From Bifidobacterium catenulatum DSM 16992 = JCM 1194 = LMG 11043 (GTDB taxonomy: Bacteria; Actinomycetota; Actinomycetes; Actinomycetales; Bifidobacteriaceae): a DNA stretch of 64,000 bases. Numbering within the stretch: the stretch's first letter is position 1; each line of letters opens with the position of its first letter. The notes beneath the pieces are model-generated. The model did not search any database and was not told the origin of the DNA. It saw only the letters and a list, made by a program, of their open reading frames with translations. The position numbers and the translations under genes were made by a program. The stretch spans positions 124,001 to 188,000 of the forward strand of contig NZ_AP012325.1 of the NCBI RefSeq assembly GCF_001025195.1, written 5' to 3'. Positions 1-8,900 of this stretch are shown here, in pieces.

Positions 1-231
1 GTCGTGACCCATGATGCGCTCGTCGCATCTTGTGCCCAGCGCGAGATTATGCTCAACCATGGCGTGCTCGTCGGCGAGAAGTGGAATGATGAGGCCGCAC
101 GGAAGGCCTACGAGCAGGCGGGTGGCAAGCCGGCATACACCGGTTCCACTACGGAAGGCGCACAGAATGGCGAGACGGCCATCAGCTTCGCCGATCCGAC
201 CAAAGCCGCGAAAACCGGTGGCGAAGAATAA
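1..231 (+). CDS. ABC transporter ATP-binding protein, C-terminal end (partial)
   Basis: Only the last ~76 residues are in the window; the frame is open from base 1 to the TAA at 229-231. The visible VVTHDALVAS followed by an REIMLNHGVLV strand matches the H-loop (switch histidine) and last beta-strand of MacB/LolD-like ABC ATPases (usual form VTHD..vA..aDRvl.L.dG.i). It would hydrolyse ATP to drive a membrane partner encoded upstream, outside the window. The tail after the H-loop is unusually long and Gly/Thr/Lys-rich. The FMN-binding lipoprotein starts 57 bp downstream on the same strand, so the two probably belong to one operon; a role in exporting or assembling a redox lipoprotein is an inference from position only. 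Confidence 0.72.
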   Translation, partial: VVTHDALVASCAQREIMLNHGVLVGEKWNDEAARKAYEQAGGKPAYTGSTTEGAQNGETAISFADPTKAAKTGGEE

Positions 232-287
232 GCTGAAATCAGCCGAATAATCCAAGCCATAGCACTGACGAATCGTACGGAGCGAAC

Positions 288-845
288 ATGAGCAACGAAT
301 CATCGAATGCGATCAAAGTAATCGCACTGTCTGCGGCAAGCCTTGCATTGCTGTCGGCATGCGGCGAACCCACGGCGACGCCAATGGACGATGAATATGC
401 CGGAAATTCCGGCGAAAGCGTGCAATCGCAGGAAGAAAATTCAAAGAACAGCGGTAGTGCCACCGACTCCGACGATTCTGCGGATACGGACGTCAAAAAC
501 CATGCCGACGATCCGAACAGCACTACATCCGATAAGCAAGACACCGGCAACTACGCCGACGGCACCTACTCGATCAACGGCCAGTACGGGCCGGTGAGCG
601 AAGACACTATCGACGTGCATGTGACGGTCAAAGATCAGACCGTCACCAATGTGGAGGTTATCGGGCATCCGTTCACGTCCATCTCCAAAAAGCACCAGAA
701 TGCGTTCGCCGAAGCCATCAACGGCGTGGTGGACGGTGAGCCGCTCAAAGACCTCAAGGTAGACAAGGTGGCCGGTGCCAGCTGGACGTCGGAAGCGTTC
801 AACAAGGCGTTGGATGTGGCCCGTCAGGAAGCGTCAATCCAGTAG
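288..845 (+). CDS. FMN-binding domain lipoprotein
   Basis: 185 aa. The N-terminus has a hydrophobic stretch ending in a lipobox (LLSAC), so the protein should be lipidated on that Cys and anchored outside the membrane. Residues ~30-85 are an acidic Ser/Asp/Asn-rich linker. Residues ~88-180 look like an FMN_bind domain (PF04205): YADGTY opening, a VTNVEVIGH strand, and a C-terminal GASWTSEAFNKAL segment where this family has its S/T-rich flavin-attachment motif. FMN_bind domains carry covalently linked FMN and act in extracytoplasmic electron transfer. A GGAG-type ribosome site lies just before the ATG. It follows an ABC ATPase gene and converges on a tetR gene. The redox partner is not visible here. 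Confidence 0.83.
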   Translation: MSNESSNAIKVIALSAASLALLSACGEPTATPMDDEYAGNSGESVQSQEENSKNSGSATDSDDSADTDVKNHADDPNSTTSDKQDTGNYADGTYSINGQYGPVSEDTIDVHVTVKDQTVTNVEVIGHPFTSISKKHQNAFAEAINGVVDGEPLKDLKVDKVAGASWTSEAFNKALDVARQEASIQ

Positions 846-880
846 GGCCAGTAGCGGCGAAAAGCCCCGCAAACGTACAA

Positions 881-940
881 TGAGCGCCTCGGCTACAGCC
901 TCACCCAAAGAGTGATCAAAGGCCGTAGCGGGGGCGCTCA
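881..940. terminator. Long hairpin between convergent genes
   Basis: TGAGCGCC (881-888) pairs with GGCGCTCA (933-940), with further inner pairing of GGCTAC with GTAGCG. It lies between the convergent FMN-binding lipoprotein and tetR genes, so a bidirectional terminator is likely. There is no clean T-run on either side, which keeps the call tentative. Confidence 0.45.
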
Positions 941-983
941 CTAAGTTTCAGATTACTATGGCAGCTCTGCTCTGTGATGCCTT

Positions 984-1637
984 TCAGACGGCCATAACGG
1001 GCCACAGAACGGCCGCCATGTTCTCAGGCCAAGGAATGCTCGCATCGCCATGCAACGCCTTACAGGCGAGCATAGAGCCGAGTATTGTGCTGAACAGGAA
1101 TTGCGGATCCAATCCATTACGGAACACTCCGGCCTTCACGCCGCGTTCAACAAACTCAGAAAAACGCTTTTCCGCAGGAACAAGCACTTGATTGGCAATC
1201 GCATTCAACGAAGTGTTATCAGACGAAAGCACCACACCAACGGCCTTCAAACCAAAATCGCTGTCGAAAAAACAACCTTGAATGCGTTGCAACATCGTCA
1301 GCAAACCGTTTTTCGACAACTCGACATCGCTGAAATCCGGTAATCCCGCAACTTCCAGCTGCACACGGCGCAACAGATCATCAGCATTCTTATAGCGGCG
1401 ATAAATCGTGGTTTTCGCAACGCCAGAACGACGAGCGACCTCTTCGATGGTTACCGCGCCGACGCCATCGGAAATCACAATCGCAAGCGTGGCCTTCATA
1501 ATCTTATGATCGGTCTGCTCACGAAGCTGCTCGCGGCGGCTCTGCGCCTTGCGAACAGCCTCATGCACGTCACTGACCGCGTCGGAAACCACATCGGAAA
1601 CGGCTTCGGAAACCGCCTCATGCACTCCGGTAATCAT
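984..1637 (-). CDS. TetR/AcrR family transcriptional regulator
   Basis: 217 aa from the ATG at 1637. The frame stays open further upstream but that part overlaps the permease gene and has no fitting start. Residues ~40-85 hold a TetR helix-turn-helix (GVGAVTIEEVARRSGVAKTT followed by IYRRYKNADDLL). A Val/Ser/Glu repeat (VSEAVSDVVSDAVSDV) precedes it, an unusual N-terminal extension. The start codon overlaps the stop of the upstream YhgE/Pip gene (ATGA, 1634-1637), so translation should be coupled. It is the last gene of a three-gene leftward operon and probably represses it, acting on the palindromic region at 6609-6652. The inducer is unknown. Confidence 0.86.
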   Translation of the reverse strand: MITGVHEAVSEAVSDVVSDAVSDVHEAVRKAQSRREQLREQTDHKIMKATLAIVISDGVGAVTIEEVARRSGVAKTTIYRRYKNADDLLRRVQLEVAGLPDFSDVELSKNGLLTMLQRIQGCFFDSDFGLKAVGVVLSSDNTSLNAIANQVLVPAEKRFSEFVERGVKAGVFRNGLDPQFLFSTILGSMLACKALHGDASIPWPENMAAVLWPVMAV

Positions 1638-3826
1638 GAGATCACCTTGGTGCTTTCCACCTTCGCCACATACCACTTGTTGAACTTGACCAGAGGAATA
1701 CGCAGCACCAAGCCAATCAGCAGCAGCGGAATCAGGAACAACAGCAGTGAGCCGAGCGCATGCCAGTAATCGTTGTTGTAAATACCGGCAATGGCCGCAC
1801 GCAACGCCACAATCGAATGCGTGGCCGGCAGGAACGGGCTGATATCGCTGATGATCTTCGGTAGCACGGCCAGCGGATATGCGCCATTCGAGCCGGAAAT
1901 CTGCGCCACTAGCACCAGCACGCCAATAGCCTTGCCTATATTGCCGAAACTCGCCACCATCGTGTACATGAAGAACGAGAACACCAAGGAGCTCGTCCAG
2001 CCAACTAGCATGAACAGCCATGGATGCACCGCCTGCACATGCAGAAACAGGAGATTGCCGCCCAGCGAGAACGTGCTCTGCAGCAGCGCGATCACACCGA
2101 ACACGCCATAATGGCCGAGGAACAGCTGATGCGGCTTCGGATTGTCAAGACCCTCACGGTTCTTGCGTGAAACGCCGGGTTTCAGCGTTACGGCCATAAG
2201 CAGCGAACCTACGAATAGCGGAAGAATCGTGTAGAACGGCGCCAACTGCGAGCCGAAATTCTTAACAGGGAACACAGCTGTGCGCTTCACCTGGACGGGG
2301 GCCGCAAGAGCCGCCGCCAGTGAATCGGTGTTATTGCCGAGCACTTCCTTGACGGTGTCCATATTGCCGCTGTTCAGTGCGTCGGAAAGCGTGCCATTGA
2401 ACGAAGACAGCGCGGTGCCCGCCTTGGTGAGGCTTTCGGCGGTGGAATCAAGCACCGTGCGAATATTGGTCAGCTGCTTGTCTGCCGACTTCGTGGTGCT
2501 GTTGAGATCTCCCAACGTGCCCTTCAGATCGGCGGCCGTGCTGCTCAATGCGGTGACCGTGTTGCTGATCGAATCGGAAATATCGTTGAGCTGCGGCTTG
2601 AGCTGGCTGTCGAAATCGGTTTTGATGCCGTCGATGGAGGCCTTCGCCTGCTGGGCGAGCTGGTTCACGCGCTCGCGGTCGGCTGTGGTGTCGCTCACTT
2701 TCGTGTCGATATTGTCGGCGCTGGTGTTGAGTGAGTTCGCTAGATCGTTGAGTTGCGTAATGGTCGCGCCCACGTTGGTTTTGAGATGATCGATGGCGAT
2801 TTTCGCGACTTCCGGCATCAGATTGTTGTTGCTGAGCTCGTCGAGGGCGTCGTAGATGTTCTGGTAGCTTTGCGCCTGCTTGGTTACGTTTGCGGCCTGA
2901 TTGCGCAGGGCAGTGGCCGTATTGCCGGCTTGGGTGCCCGCATTGTTGAATACGCTGTCAATATCGGTGGAGACCGCGCCGAAGCTGTTCGCCGAGCTGT
3001 TCAACGCGGTGCTGAGAGCGTTCGTGCTGGTTTTGACGGCTCCGGTCAGATCGTTGATGCTGTTTTTCGACTGTTTGAGCTCGTTGCCGGCGTTCTTCGC
3101 GCTGTCGCTCACGTTGGAAAGCAGGCTGTTGGAACTGTCGAGCAGGTTCTGTGCGCTCAATGTCAGTGAGCTGAACGTGGTCAACGCGGATGACGTGTCG
3201 GTGAGCGTGTTCGCGAAATTGCCCATGTTGTTGCTGAAGTTGGTGAGCGTGGCTTGCGATTCCGGTTTGTCAAGCTCGTCGGCCAGCTGCGAGGTGATGC
3301 TGAGCGCGGTGCTCGTCAACGTTTCGGAGAACATTTCGTTGATCTGCGCTGCCACGGTGTCGGCTCCTTGGCCGGTGATCTTTGGGGCGAGTGCGTTCTT
3401 CTTCTCGTTGTTGTAATAGGTGAGCGTGGCATGGTCGCCGTCTGCGGTGAAGAACGTCATCATGCGGGTGCTGAAATCCTTCGGAATCACCACTGCCGCA
3501 TAGTATTTGCCGGATTTGGTGCCGTCGATGGCCTCTTTTTTGGTGGTGAAGGTCCAGTCCATCTGGTCGTTGGCGCGCAAGGTGTTGACTACTTGGTCGC
3601 CGATGCTGATCTTTACTGGAATGAGGTCGGACTTGTAGCCTTCATCGTCGTTGGCGACAGCGAATTTCAGATTGCCGGTATTGGCGAACGGATTCCAGCT
3701 TGCGCTGATGTTGAACCAAGAGAACAGACCCGGAATCACCACCAGTCCGGTAACGATGATGATGGAGACGATGTTGCTGGTCAGGCGTCGAACGTCGCCG
3801 ACGAACAGTTTCCAGATGTTTTTCAT
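1634..3826 (-). CDS. YhgE/Pip family membrane protein (second of pair)
   Basis: 730 aa. An N-terminal membrane helix (VSIIIVTGLVVIPGLFSWFN) is followed by a YhgE/Pip N-domain (ASWNPFANTG, KFAVANDDEG). A ~330-residue extracytoplasmic segment rich in Ser/Thr/Asn/Asp (~170-500) is predicted by eye to be alpha-helical/coiled-coil. About five membrane helices follow (~545-725), related to ABC-2 type permeases. Family members include the lactococcal phage infection protein Pip and ESX-associated membrane proteins; their biochemical role is not settled. ATGA overlaps join it to the genes on both sides. It resembles the upstream gene in domain layout, so the pair looks like an old tandem duplication that may form a heteromer. 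Confidence 0.86.
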   Translation of the reverse strand: MKNIWKLFVGDVRRLTSNIVSIIIVTGLVVIPGLFSWFNISASWNPFANTGNLKFAVANDDEGYKSDLIPVKISIGDQVVNTLRANDQMDWTFTTKKEAIDGTKSGKYYAAVVIPKDFSTRMMTFFTADGDHATLTYYNNEKKNALAPKITGQGADTVAAQINEMFSETLTSTALSITSQLADELDKPESQATLTNFSNNMGNFANTLTDTSSALTTFSSLTLSAQNLLDSSNSLLSNVSDSAKNAGNELKQSKNSINDLTGAVKTSTNALSTALNSSANSFGAVSTDIDSVFNNAGTQAGNTATALRNQAANVTKQAQSYQNIYDALDELSNNNLMPEVAKIAIDHLKTNVGATITQLNDLANSLNTSADNIDTKVSDTTADRERVNQLAQQAKASIDGIKTDFDSQLKPQLNDISDSISNTVTALSSTAADLKGTLGDLNSTTKSADKQLTNIRTVLDSTAESLTKAGTALSSFNGTLSDALNSGNMDTVKEVLGNNTDSLAAALAAPVQVKRTAVFPVKNFGSQLAPFYTILPLFVGSLLMAVTLKPGVSRKNREGLDNPKPHQLFLGHYGVFGVIALLQSTFSLGGNLLFLHVQAVHPWLFMLVGWTSSLVFSFFMYTMVASFGNIGKAIGVLVLVAQISGSNGAYPLAVLPKIISDISPFLPATHSIVALRAAIAGIYNNDYWHALGSLLLFLIPLLLIGLVLRIPLVKFNKWYVAKVESTKVIS

Positions 3827-6570
3827 GCGTTGCTCCTTTCGCTGTTACCGTTGGGATTGGCGTTGCTCGCTGTGCCGGTGTTGCCGGCCGCGTTCATGGC
3901 CTGTACCAGTGTTGCGACGCCGTCGGCGTCGGCTTGGTTGGTGCCTGCGACGTTGGCGATCGCCTGTTTGGTTTCATGTTTTCTTCGTCGTGCCTTGCGC
4001 ATCAACTTGTCTCGCCTGTTTTGTTGCGCGCGCTTCTTGCGGCGCAGTCTCGCAGCTTGACGTTCCACCAGCTGTTCGCGAATCGCTTCGTCGCTGAGGC
4101 TGCCGAGTTCCACCTGGCGTTGCAGGCTGAAACGCATGTATTCGATGACCATCAGGAATCCGATGATGAGCAGCACCCAAATGATCCAGGTGGCAAGCAC
4201 CACGCTCTTCTCGCCGTTGGTGAAGGAGAAGATCAGCACCAGAATCACTGGCACAATGAAACCGGCGATGAGCGCGCCACGCTTGAGCTTCGGATACAGT
4301 TCGGCGAAACGGCTTGCGCGTTCCTCGATCGCCTCACGGTAGCCGCCCTTGTCGGCAAGCACCTGAATGGCTTGGGACACGTTGTATCCGCGTTCCGGAA
4401 GCTGCACTTCCTCGCCGATGATCATGTCGCTTTCCTTGATTTGACGGGCGAACAGGCGGTTGAGATTGACCAGCAGCGGGCGAATCGCAAGTCCAATGAA
4501 GAATGCGGCCACGGCGAACAGCAGCAGCGTGCCAATCGACTTGAGCCAATGCCCATCGTAGAAGCCGGCAATCGTCTCTCGGAACGCGTCAATCGAATAA
4601 CTGAATGGCACGAACGGGTAGACCATGCGGAAGAATTTCGGCATCATCTCAATCGGATACAGGCCGGAAGCGCCCGGAATCTGCACGATAACCAACGCGA
4701 CACACAATCCCTTGCCGATATGCATGAACGTGGTCGATAGTGCGAATGTGATGCTCAGATATACCAGCGATGTGATGGCGCCGGTAAGTATAAACAGCGG
4801 TGCGTTCACGGTCTGCACGCCAAGCAGCAGGTCGCCGATGGTGGTGATCGTGCCTTGGGCCGCGCCCATGATGCCGAGCAGCATGTATCGGGCGAAATAT
4901 TTTTCGGAAGCGGTCAGGTCGAGGCCTTCGAGGCCTTCATCGTCGACTTCCACCTTGAAGATCACCACGAAGGCGAACGCGCCCACCCACAGGGCCAGAT
5001 TGGTCATGAGCGGAGCCATACCGGAACCGTAGGAGTTTATCGGGTACACGTTCTTCGTGTCGATCACGGTGGGGGACTGCATGAACGAGGCGATTTTCTC
5101 CGTGTCGAGGGAACTGCCGCCGGTCAGGTTTTTCAGCATGTCGACGCTGCCGAGTGCCTTCAGGTCGGTGCTGACGGTGATGAGCTTGTTCTCCACATGT
5201 TCAAGCTGCTTGTCGGTGTTCTGCAGGGTGGTGCGGGTGTCGTTCGTTACCTGGTCGAGCTGGTCGAGCACGGCGGAGGTTTGGGTGACGATGGTGTTTT
5301 GGCTGGTCACGGTACCAGACAGCGTGCCAGCGGTCATGGCGAGCGAGCTCAGGCCTGAGTTGAGCTGGGGGAGCGCGCCGGAATTCAACGTGTTGCGGGC
5401 ATCTCCCATGCTTTTCAGTGAATTTTGCGTGCTGGTGTTGAAGTCGGTGGCGAGTTTGGACACGCTGTCGGACGTGGATTGCGTGTTCTCGCTCAACGTT
5501 TTGAGGTCGTTGAGCGTGCCAGCGGCCGTGTTGTTGGTGTCTTCAAGCTTCTTGATGATGTCTTGGTACTGCGTGTTGTCGCTGACGTTCTTGAGCTTCT
5601 CGATGAGCTGGGCGTTACGGTCGGTCACGCTTTGCATGCTGCTGACGGCCTGCTGTGCGGCTCCGCTCGCGGAAGAGACGGCTGTGGTCACCTTGTTGAT
5701 GCTGGTGGTGGTGTCGCTGGTGGCCTGCGAAATCAGGCCGGAACCGTTTTCCAAAGCAGTGTTGGCGTTGGAAGTGAAGGTATTGAGACCGTTCTGTGCG
5801 GTGCCGATGGCGGTGGCGGTGTTCGCCAGGCCCTTGCCGGCGCTTGCTGCGGCCAGTTGCACGTCGTTCATTGCCTGACGTGCGGATTGCGTTTGTTGCG
5901 GCACGTTGGCGAGCTGTGCGTCAAGATCTTCGATGGTGGAGCGGATGAGGTTTACGTTCTTCTGGGTTTTGTCGAGTTCTGCTGTGGTTTCGTTGACGAA
6001 GGAGTTGGTTTTGCCGTTGATGGTGCCGTTCGCGGAGTTCACGGCTTTAGTGAGTACTTCGCTGACAGTGGAGACGAAGGTGTTGTTGACGGTACGGTCG
6101 ACGGTGGTCGCGCCTTGATCGGTGATTTTCGGGGAGATTGGGCTCGATTTTTCGTTGACATAGTATTCCAGCGTCGGACGGTTCTTGCTGTCGGTCACGA
6201 CGTTGGCGAGATCCTCGCTGAAACTGGAGGGGATGATGATCGCCGCATAGCAGTCGCCGGACTGTATCGCTTCCATCGCTTCGGCCTTGCCCATGAATTC
6301 CCAGCCAAGCTGGTCGTTGTCTTTCAGCGTGTCTTCGATCTGGTCGCCGAGGTTCATTTTGCCGAGCAGGGCGTTGTCGGTGCCTTTATCGACGTTGGCC
6401 ACGGCAACTTTGATGCCTTGGGTGTTGCCGTACGGATTCCAGAATCCGTAGATGTTGAACCATGCGTACAGCGGCGGAATGATGATTATGCCGATCATGA
6501 TGACCCAGGCGGCGGGTACGGTGACGAGTCGTTTGAGGTCACGACGCAGAATCTGCAGTACGTTGCGCAT
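3823..6570 (-). CDS. YhgE/Pip family membrane protein (first of pair)
   Basis: 915 aa from the ATG at 6570, which has a GGGGAGA ribosome site; the open frame runs further upstream but without support. The N-terminal helix (AAWVIMIGIIIIPPLYAWFN) and FWNPYGNTQGIKVAVANVDKG region define YhgE/Pip. Residues ~170-500 form a long Ser/Thr/Gln/Asn-rich helical ectodomain. Several membrane helices follow at ~510-720. A C-terminal extension, absent from its partner, has two more helices (~800-850) and a very basic cytoplasmic tail (RRKKRAQQNRRDKLMRKARR). The gene ends in an ATGA overlap with the next one. Phage-receptor or envelope-export roles are possible from family knowledge; nothing here decides. 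Confidence 0.86.
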   Translation of the reverse strand: MRNVLQILRRDLKRLVTVPAAWVIMIGIIIIPPLYAWFNIYGFWNPYGNTQGIKVAVANVDKGTDNALLGKMNLGDQIEDTLKDNDQLGWEFMGKAEAMEAIQSGDCYAAIIIPSSFSEDLANVVTDSKNRPTLEYYVNEKSSPISPKITDQGATTVDRTVNNTFVSTVSEVLTKAVNSANGTINGKTNSFVNETTAELDKTQKNVNLIRSTIEDLDAQLANVPQQTQSARQAMNDVQLAAASAGKGLANTATAIGTAQNGLNTFTSNANTALENGSGLISQATSDTTTSINKVTTAVSSASGAAQQAVSSMQSVTDRNAQLIEKLKNVSDNTQYQDIIKKLEDTNNTAAGTLNDLKTLSENTQSTSDSVSKLATDFNTSTQNSLKSMGDARNTLNSGALPQLNSGLSSLAMTAGTLSGTVTSQNTIVTQTSAVLDQLDQVTNDTRTTLQNTDKQLEHVENKLITVSTDLKALGSVDMLKNLTGGSSLDTEKIASFMQSPTVIDTKNVYPINSYGSGMAPLMTNLALWVGAFAFVVIFKVEVDDEGLEGLDLTASEKYFARYMLLGIMGAAQGTITTIGDLLLGVQTVNAPLFILTGAITSLVYLSITFALSTTFMHIGKGLCVALVIVQIPGASGLYPIEMMPKFFRMVYPFVPFSYSIDAFRETIAGFYDGHWLKSIGTLLLFAVAAFFIGLAIRPLLVNLNRLFARQIKESDMIIGEEVQLPERGYNVSQAIQVLADKGGYREAIEERASRFAELYPKLKRGALIAGFIVPVILVLIFSFTNGEKSVVLATWIIWVLLIIGFLMVIEYMRFSLQRQVELGSLSDEAIREQLVERQAARLRRKKRAQQNRRDKLMRKARRRKHETKQAIANVAGTNQADADGVATLVQAMNAAGNTGTASNANPNGNSERSNA

Positions 6571-6940
6571 TGTCTCCCCAGTCCAATGGATGTTCGACCG
6601 TGTTCGCGCGTAGCGATACGTTATCCGTAGCGCTACGCCTCCCGTATCGTAATACCCGTTCTCGGACAAATTTGGGCACGGACGTAAATGCGCTCCGCCC
6701 ATGACTGAAATAAACACGACAAACTGCGGCGGAACTGTGAATCTTGCCGTTAATGACCGCACAACTTGCATTCTGTGCATGCGCAAGTCGAGTCTGTTGT
6801 CTGCGATCTTGTGATTACGAGATGGCACGTGACTTGTGCAGACAGCAATCGCAGGTTGTGCTGGTTGCGCACAAACAATCCTCTCGTGTAGCGTACTGCG
6901 ATTGGGTTTTGGTAGCGTTGTACAAGGAAGGACGAATAGT
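6571..6940. promoter_or_regulatory. Divergent promoter region with nested palindromes
   Basis: This 370-bp gap separates the leftward Pip operon from the rightward PF06541 gene. At 6626-6637 lies a perfect palindrome, CGTAGCGCTACG, nested between CGATACG (6614-6620) and its inverse CGTATCG (6643-6649). Being close to the Pip start, this is the best candidate operator for the operon's own TetR protein. A second inverted motif, GTTGTGC...GCACAAAC, lies near 6853-6873 on the PF06541 side. Promoter hexamers were not convincingly located. Confidence 0.45.
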
Positions 6941-8212
6941 ATGGGCAGAACCGAAGAAGTGAGCGCGGCCATCGCCGACGAAACCGAAATCACAGCGATC
7001 GAAGAGGCCGGAATCATTGCGCAATCAAAATCGGCGGAAGCCGACGACAATCCGGCCGACCGTAGACTGCCGCTGATTGCACGCATTTACGGCATCGTCA
7101 TGCTGGTCGAAGGCGTGGTGACGTTGCCGATCATCGTGATTTCCTGCCTGTATGCAGTCCAAGCCGCGCTTTCCGGCAGGCTGGCGTTTGACGCGCTGAA
7201 CCTCACCACTATTCTGTCGGTTATTCATGCTGCGGTGCTGCTGGTCTCCACCGCATGCCTTGCGGTTTTCGGCGTGCTGCTGATTCTCAACAAGCGTCGA
7301 CATATCGCGCAATGGACGTATTTGATGATTCCGCTCACGCTTGCGGAAGGCCTATTGTCGTTGTCGTTGCAGGGTTTGGGTGTGAATCTAATCAGTCCGG
7401 TCGTGCAGCTGCTTGTATTGGTTGCGTTGCATATTACGGCCGATCCGTCGCTGCGCGAGGAGCGTCGTTTGCAGTTCGCGCTTCGTCGTTTGGATGCGCG
7501 CAGCGAGTATGAGACGGCTGTTTCGAAGGGCATGGCCGGCCGTGATCTGACTGGCAAAGGCTATATTTCGTTGGATTTCTTCAACTTATTCTGGCTGTTT
7601 GTGGTCGGTTGCGTGTTTGGTCTGGTGGTGGAGACGCTGTACCACTATGTGCTGTTCGGCGAATGGCAGGATCGTGCCGGATTTTTGTGGGGGCCGTTCT
7701 CGCCTATCTACGGTTTTGGCGCGGTGATTCTGACGGTGTTGCTCAATCACTTGTGGCGGTCGAATTGGATGCTGATTTTCTGCGCGAGCGCGGTGATTGG
7801 CGGCGCGTTTGAATATTTCACCAGCTGGTTCATGGAAGTTGCGTTCGGTATTCGCGCGTGGGATTACACAGGCAAATGGCTGTCGATTGATGGGCGCACA
7901 TCCGGCAAATACATGTTTTTCTGGGGAATACTTGGCTTGGTGTGGGTGAAGCTGATTCTGCCGCATTTGCTTGCGATGATTCAGCGTATTCCGTGGAAGA
8001 TTCGCTATACGTTGACGGCGGTGTGTTTTGCGCTGATTTTCATTGACGGCGTGATGACGTTGATGGCGCTGGATGCCTGGTATTCGCGTATGGCGGGTAT
8101 TGCGCAGAATTCGCCTGTTTCGCAATTCTTCGCCACGTATTTCGACGACGACTTCATGGCCAATCGGTTCCAGACCATGACGCTCGACCCGTCTACTGCC
8201 GGTCGCATGTAG
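6941..8212 (+). CDS. PF06541-type multi-pass membrane protein (putative ABC-transporter type IV / CmpB-like)
   Basis: 423 aa from the ATG at 6941 behind an AAGGAAGGAC ribosome site. After an acidic N-terminus there are about four membrane helices (~50-180), a cytoplasmic stretch, then five or six more. The C-terminal half carries the conserved block of PF06541: FGLVVETLYHYVLFGEW, GFLWGPFSPIYGFGAV, GGAFEYFTSW and the RAWDYTGKW segment. The family is annotated as a putative ABC permease but has no proven substrate. It is transcribed alone, divergent from the Pip operon and convergent with the nrdH-like gene. Confidence 0.8.
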   Translation: MGRTEEVSAAIADETEITAIEEAGIIAQSKSAEADDNPADRRLPLIARIYGIVMLVEGVVTLPIIVISCLYAVQAALSGRLAFDALNLTTILSVIHAAVLLVSTACLAVFGVLLILNKRRHIAQWTYLMIPLTLAEGLLSLSLQGLGVNLISPVVQLLVLVALHITADPSLREERRLQFALRRLDARSEYETAVSKGMAGRDLTGKGYISLDFFNLFWLFVVGCVFGLVVETLYHYVLFGEWQDRAGFLWGPFSPIYGFGAVILTVLLNHLWRSNWMLIFCASAVIGGAFEYFTSWFMEVAFGIRAWDYTGKWLSIDGRTSGKYMFFWGILGLVWVKLILPHLLAMIQRIPWKIRYTLTAVCFALIFIDGVMTLMALDAWYSRMAGIAQNSPVSQFFATYFDDDFMANRFQTMTLDPSTAGRM

Positions 8213-8230
8213 CGGGCTGGCTGGGCGGGG

Positions 8231-8467
8231 CTATGCGGCGAAGCTTTGTGCGAGCTGGCGGATCAGATCCGGCCTATGTCCACTCCATGAGGAGTTCGGT
8301 GAGATGACGACCGGAATCTGCTTGAAACCAGCGTTTTTGATCTGTTCGAAGGTGGACGGGTTCTTCGTCAGGTCGACGGTGTCGTAACGCACGCCCAGCT
8401 TTGCAAGCTCTTGCTCGGTGGCTTCGCATTGCGGGTTGCTCGGATTGGTGAAGACGGTCACGGTCAT
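8231..8467 (-). CDS. nrdH: NrdH-like redoxin with an altered active site
   Basis: 78 aa, start supported by GGAGGAAA before the ATG at 8467. It has the NrdH/glutaredoxin fold signature: TVTVFTNP, VDLTKNPSTFEQIKNAGFKQIPVV, and the NrdH-typical WSGHRPDLI near the C-terminus. NrdH supplies electrons to class Ib ribonucleotide reductase. The usual CxxC (CVQC) reads NPQC here, so only the second cysteine remains; it could act as a monothiol or have lost dithiol reductase activity. No nrdI, nrdE or nrdF follows; the next gene converges. The upstream NrdR-box pair supports a link to ribonucleotide reduction. The gene name rests on homology and on these boxes. Confidence 0.8.
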   Translation of the reverse strand: MTVTVFTNPSNPQCEATEQELAKLGVRYDTVDLTKNPSTFEQIKNAGFKQIPVVISPNSSWSGHRPDLIRQLAQSFAA

Positions 8468-8567
8468 TCGATTTCCTCCCTATGCAAATGGCTTTCGTCG
8501 TTTGCGAAAGCCGTGTCGGCCACGTTCTTCGGTTATGCTCGCTTACGCAAGCCACTATCTAGCATAC

Positions 8568-8615
8568 ACACTACCGGTAGTGGTGTGTCGTGAGATTCCT
8601 CACTGTATATAGTGG
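8568..8615 (-). promoter_or_regulatory. Paired NrdR boxes upstream of nrdH
   Basis: Two 16-bp palindromes lie upstream of nrdH: ACACTACCGGTAGTGG (8568-8583) and TCACTGTATATAGTGG (8600-8615). Their centres are 32 bp apart, about three helical turns, which is the arrangement known for NrdR, the ATP/dATP-sensing repressor of ribonucleotide reductase genes. The second box fits the family consensus (ACAC-AT-rich-GTGT) well and contains a -10-like TATATA on the minus strand. Confidence 0.72.
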
Positions 8616-8641
8616 GGAATTCCCCAGAATTCCCAAAAATA

Positions 8642-8655
8642 CGAACGTTTGTTCG
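8642..8655. promoter_or_regulatory. Candidate LexA (SOS) box
   Basis: CGAACGTTTGTTCG fits the Gram-positive/actinobacterial LexA form CGAAC-N4-GTTCG, and both half-sites are perfect. It lies 27 bp beyond the NrdR-box pair in the nrdH upstream region and no other gene start is nearby. DNA-damage control of the nrdH-like gene would make sense, as dNTP supply is often SOS-linked. Binding is inferred. Confidence 0.55.
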
Positions 8656-8854
8656 AATATGCTCCAGTGTACCTCAAACTACGGAATTCGCGTCTGCGCG
8701 CATGTCGAAACTGTCTCTAATGCTGTTTGATGGGCGCAAGATGCGTTGCGGACGGTCGTGAAATGATGCCGAGTGTGCGATGCCTATAGCAGTGAATGTA
8801 CTGGGTAAATGCTGGGCTGCGGCCTTTGATCCATTAGGCTGCAGAAACAAGAAT

Positions 8855-8890
8855 GCCTCGGAAACCGTTGAAAATATTGATTTCCGAGGC
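8855..8890 (-). terminator. Terminator downstream of tRNA-Lys
   Basis: A 10-bp perfect stem, GCCTCGGAAA (8855-8864) with TTTCCGAGGC (8881-8890), lies 10 bp past the 3' end of the leftward tRNA gene. A loose T-rich stretch follows on the minus strand. Confidence 0.7.
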
Positions 8891-8900
8891 TTTTCGTATG

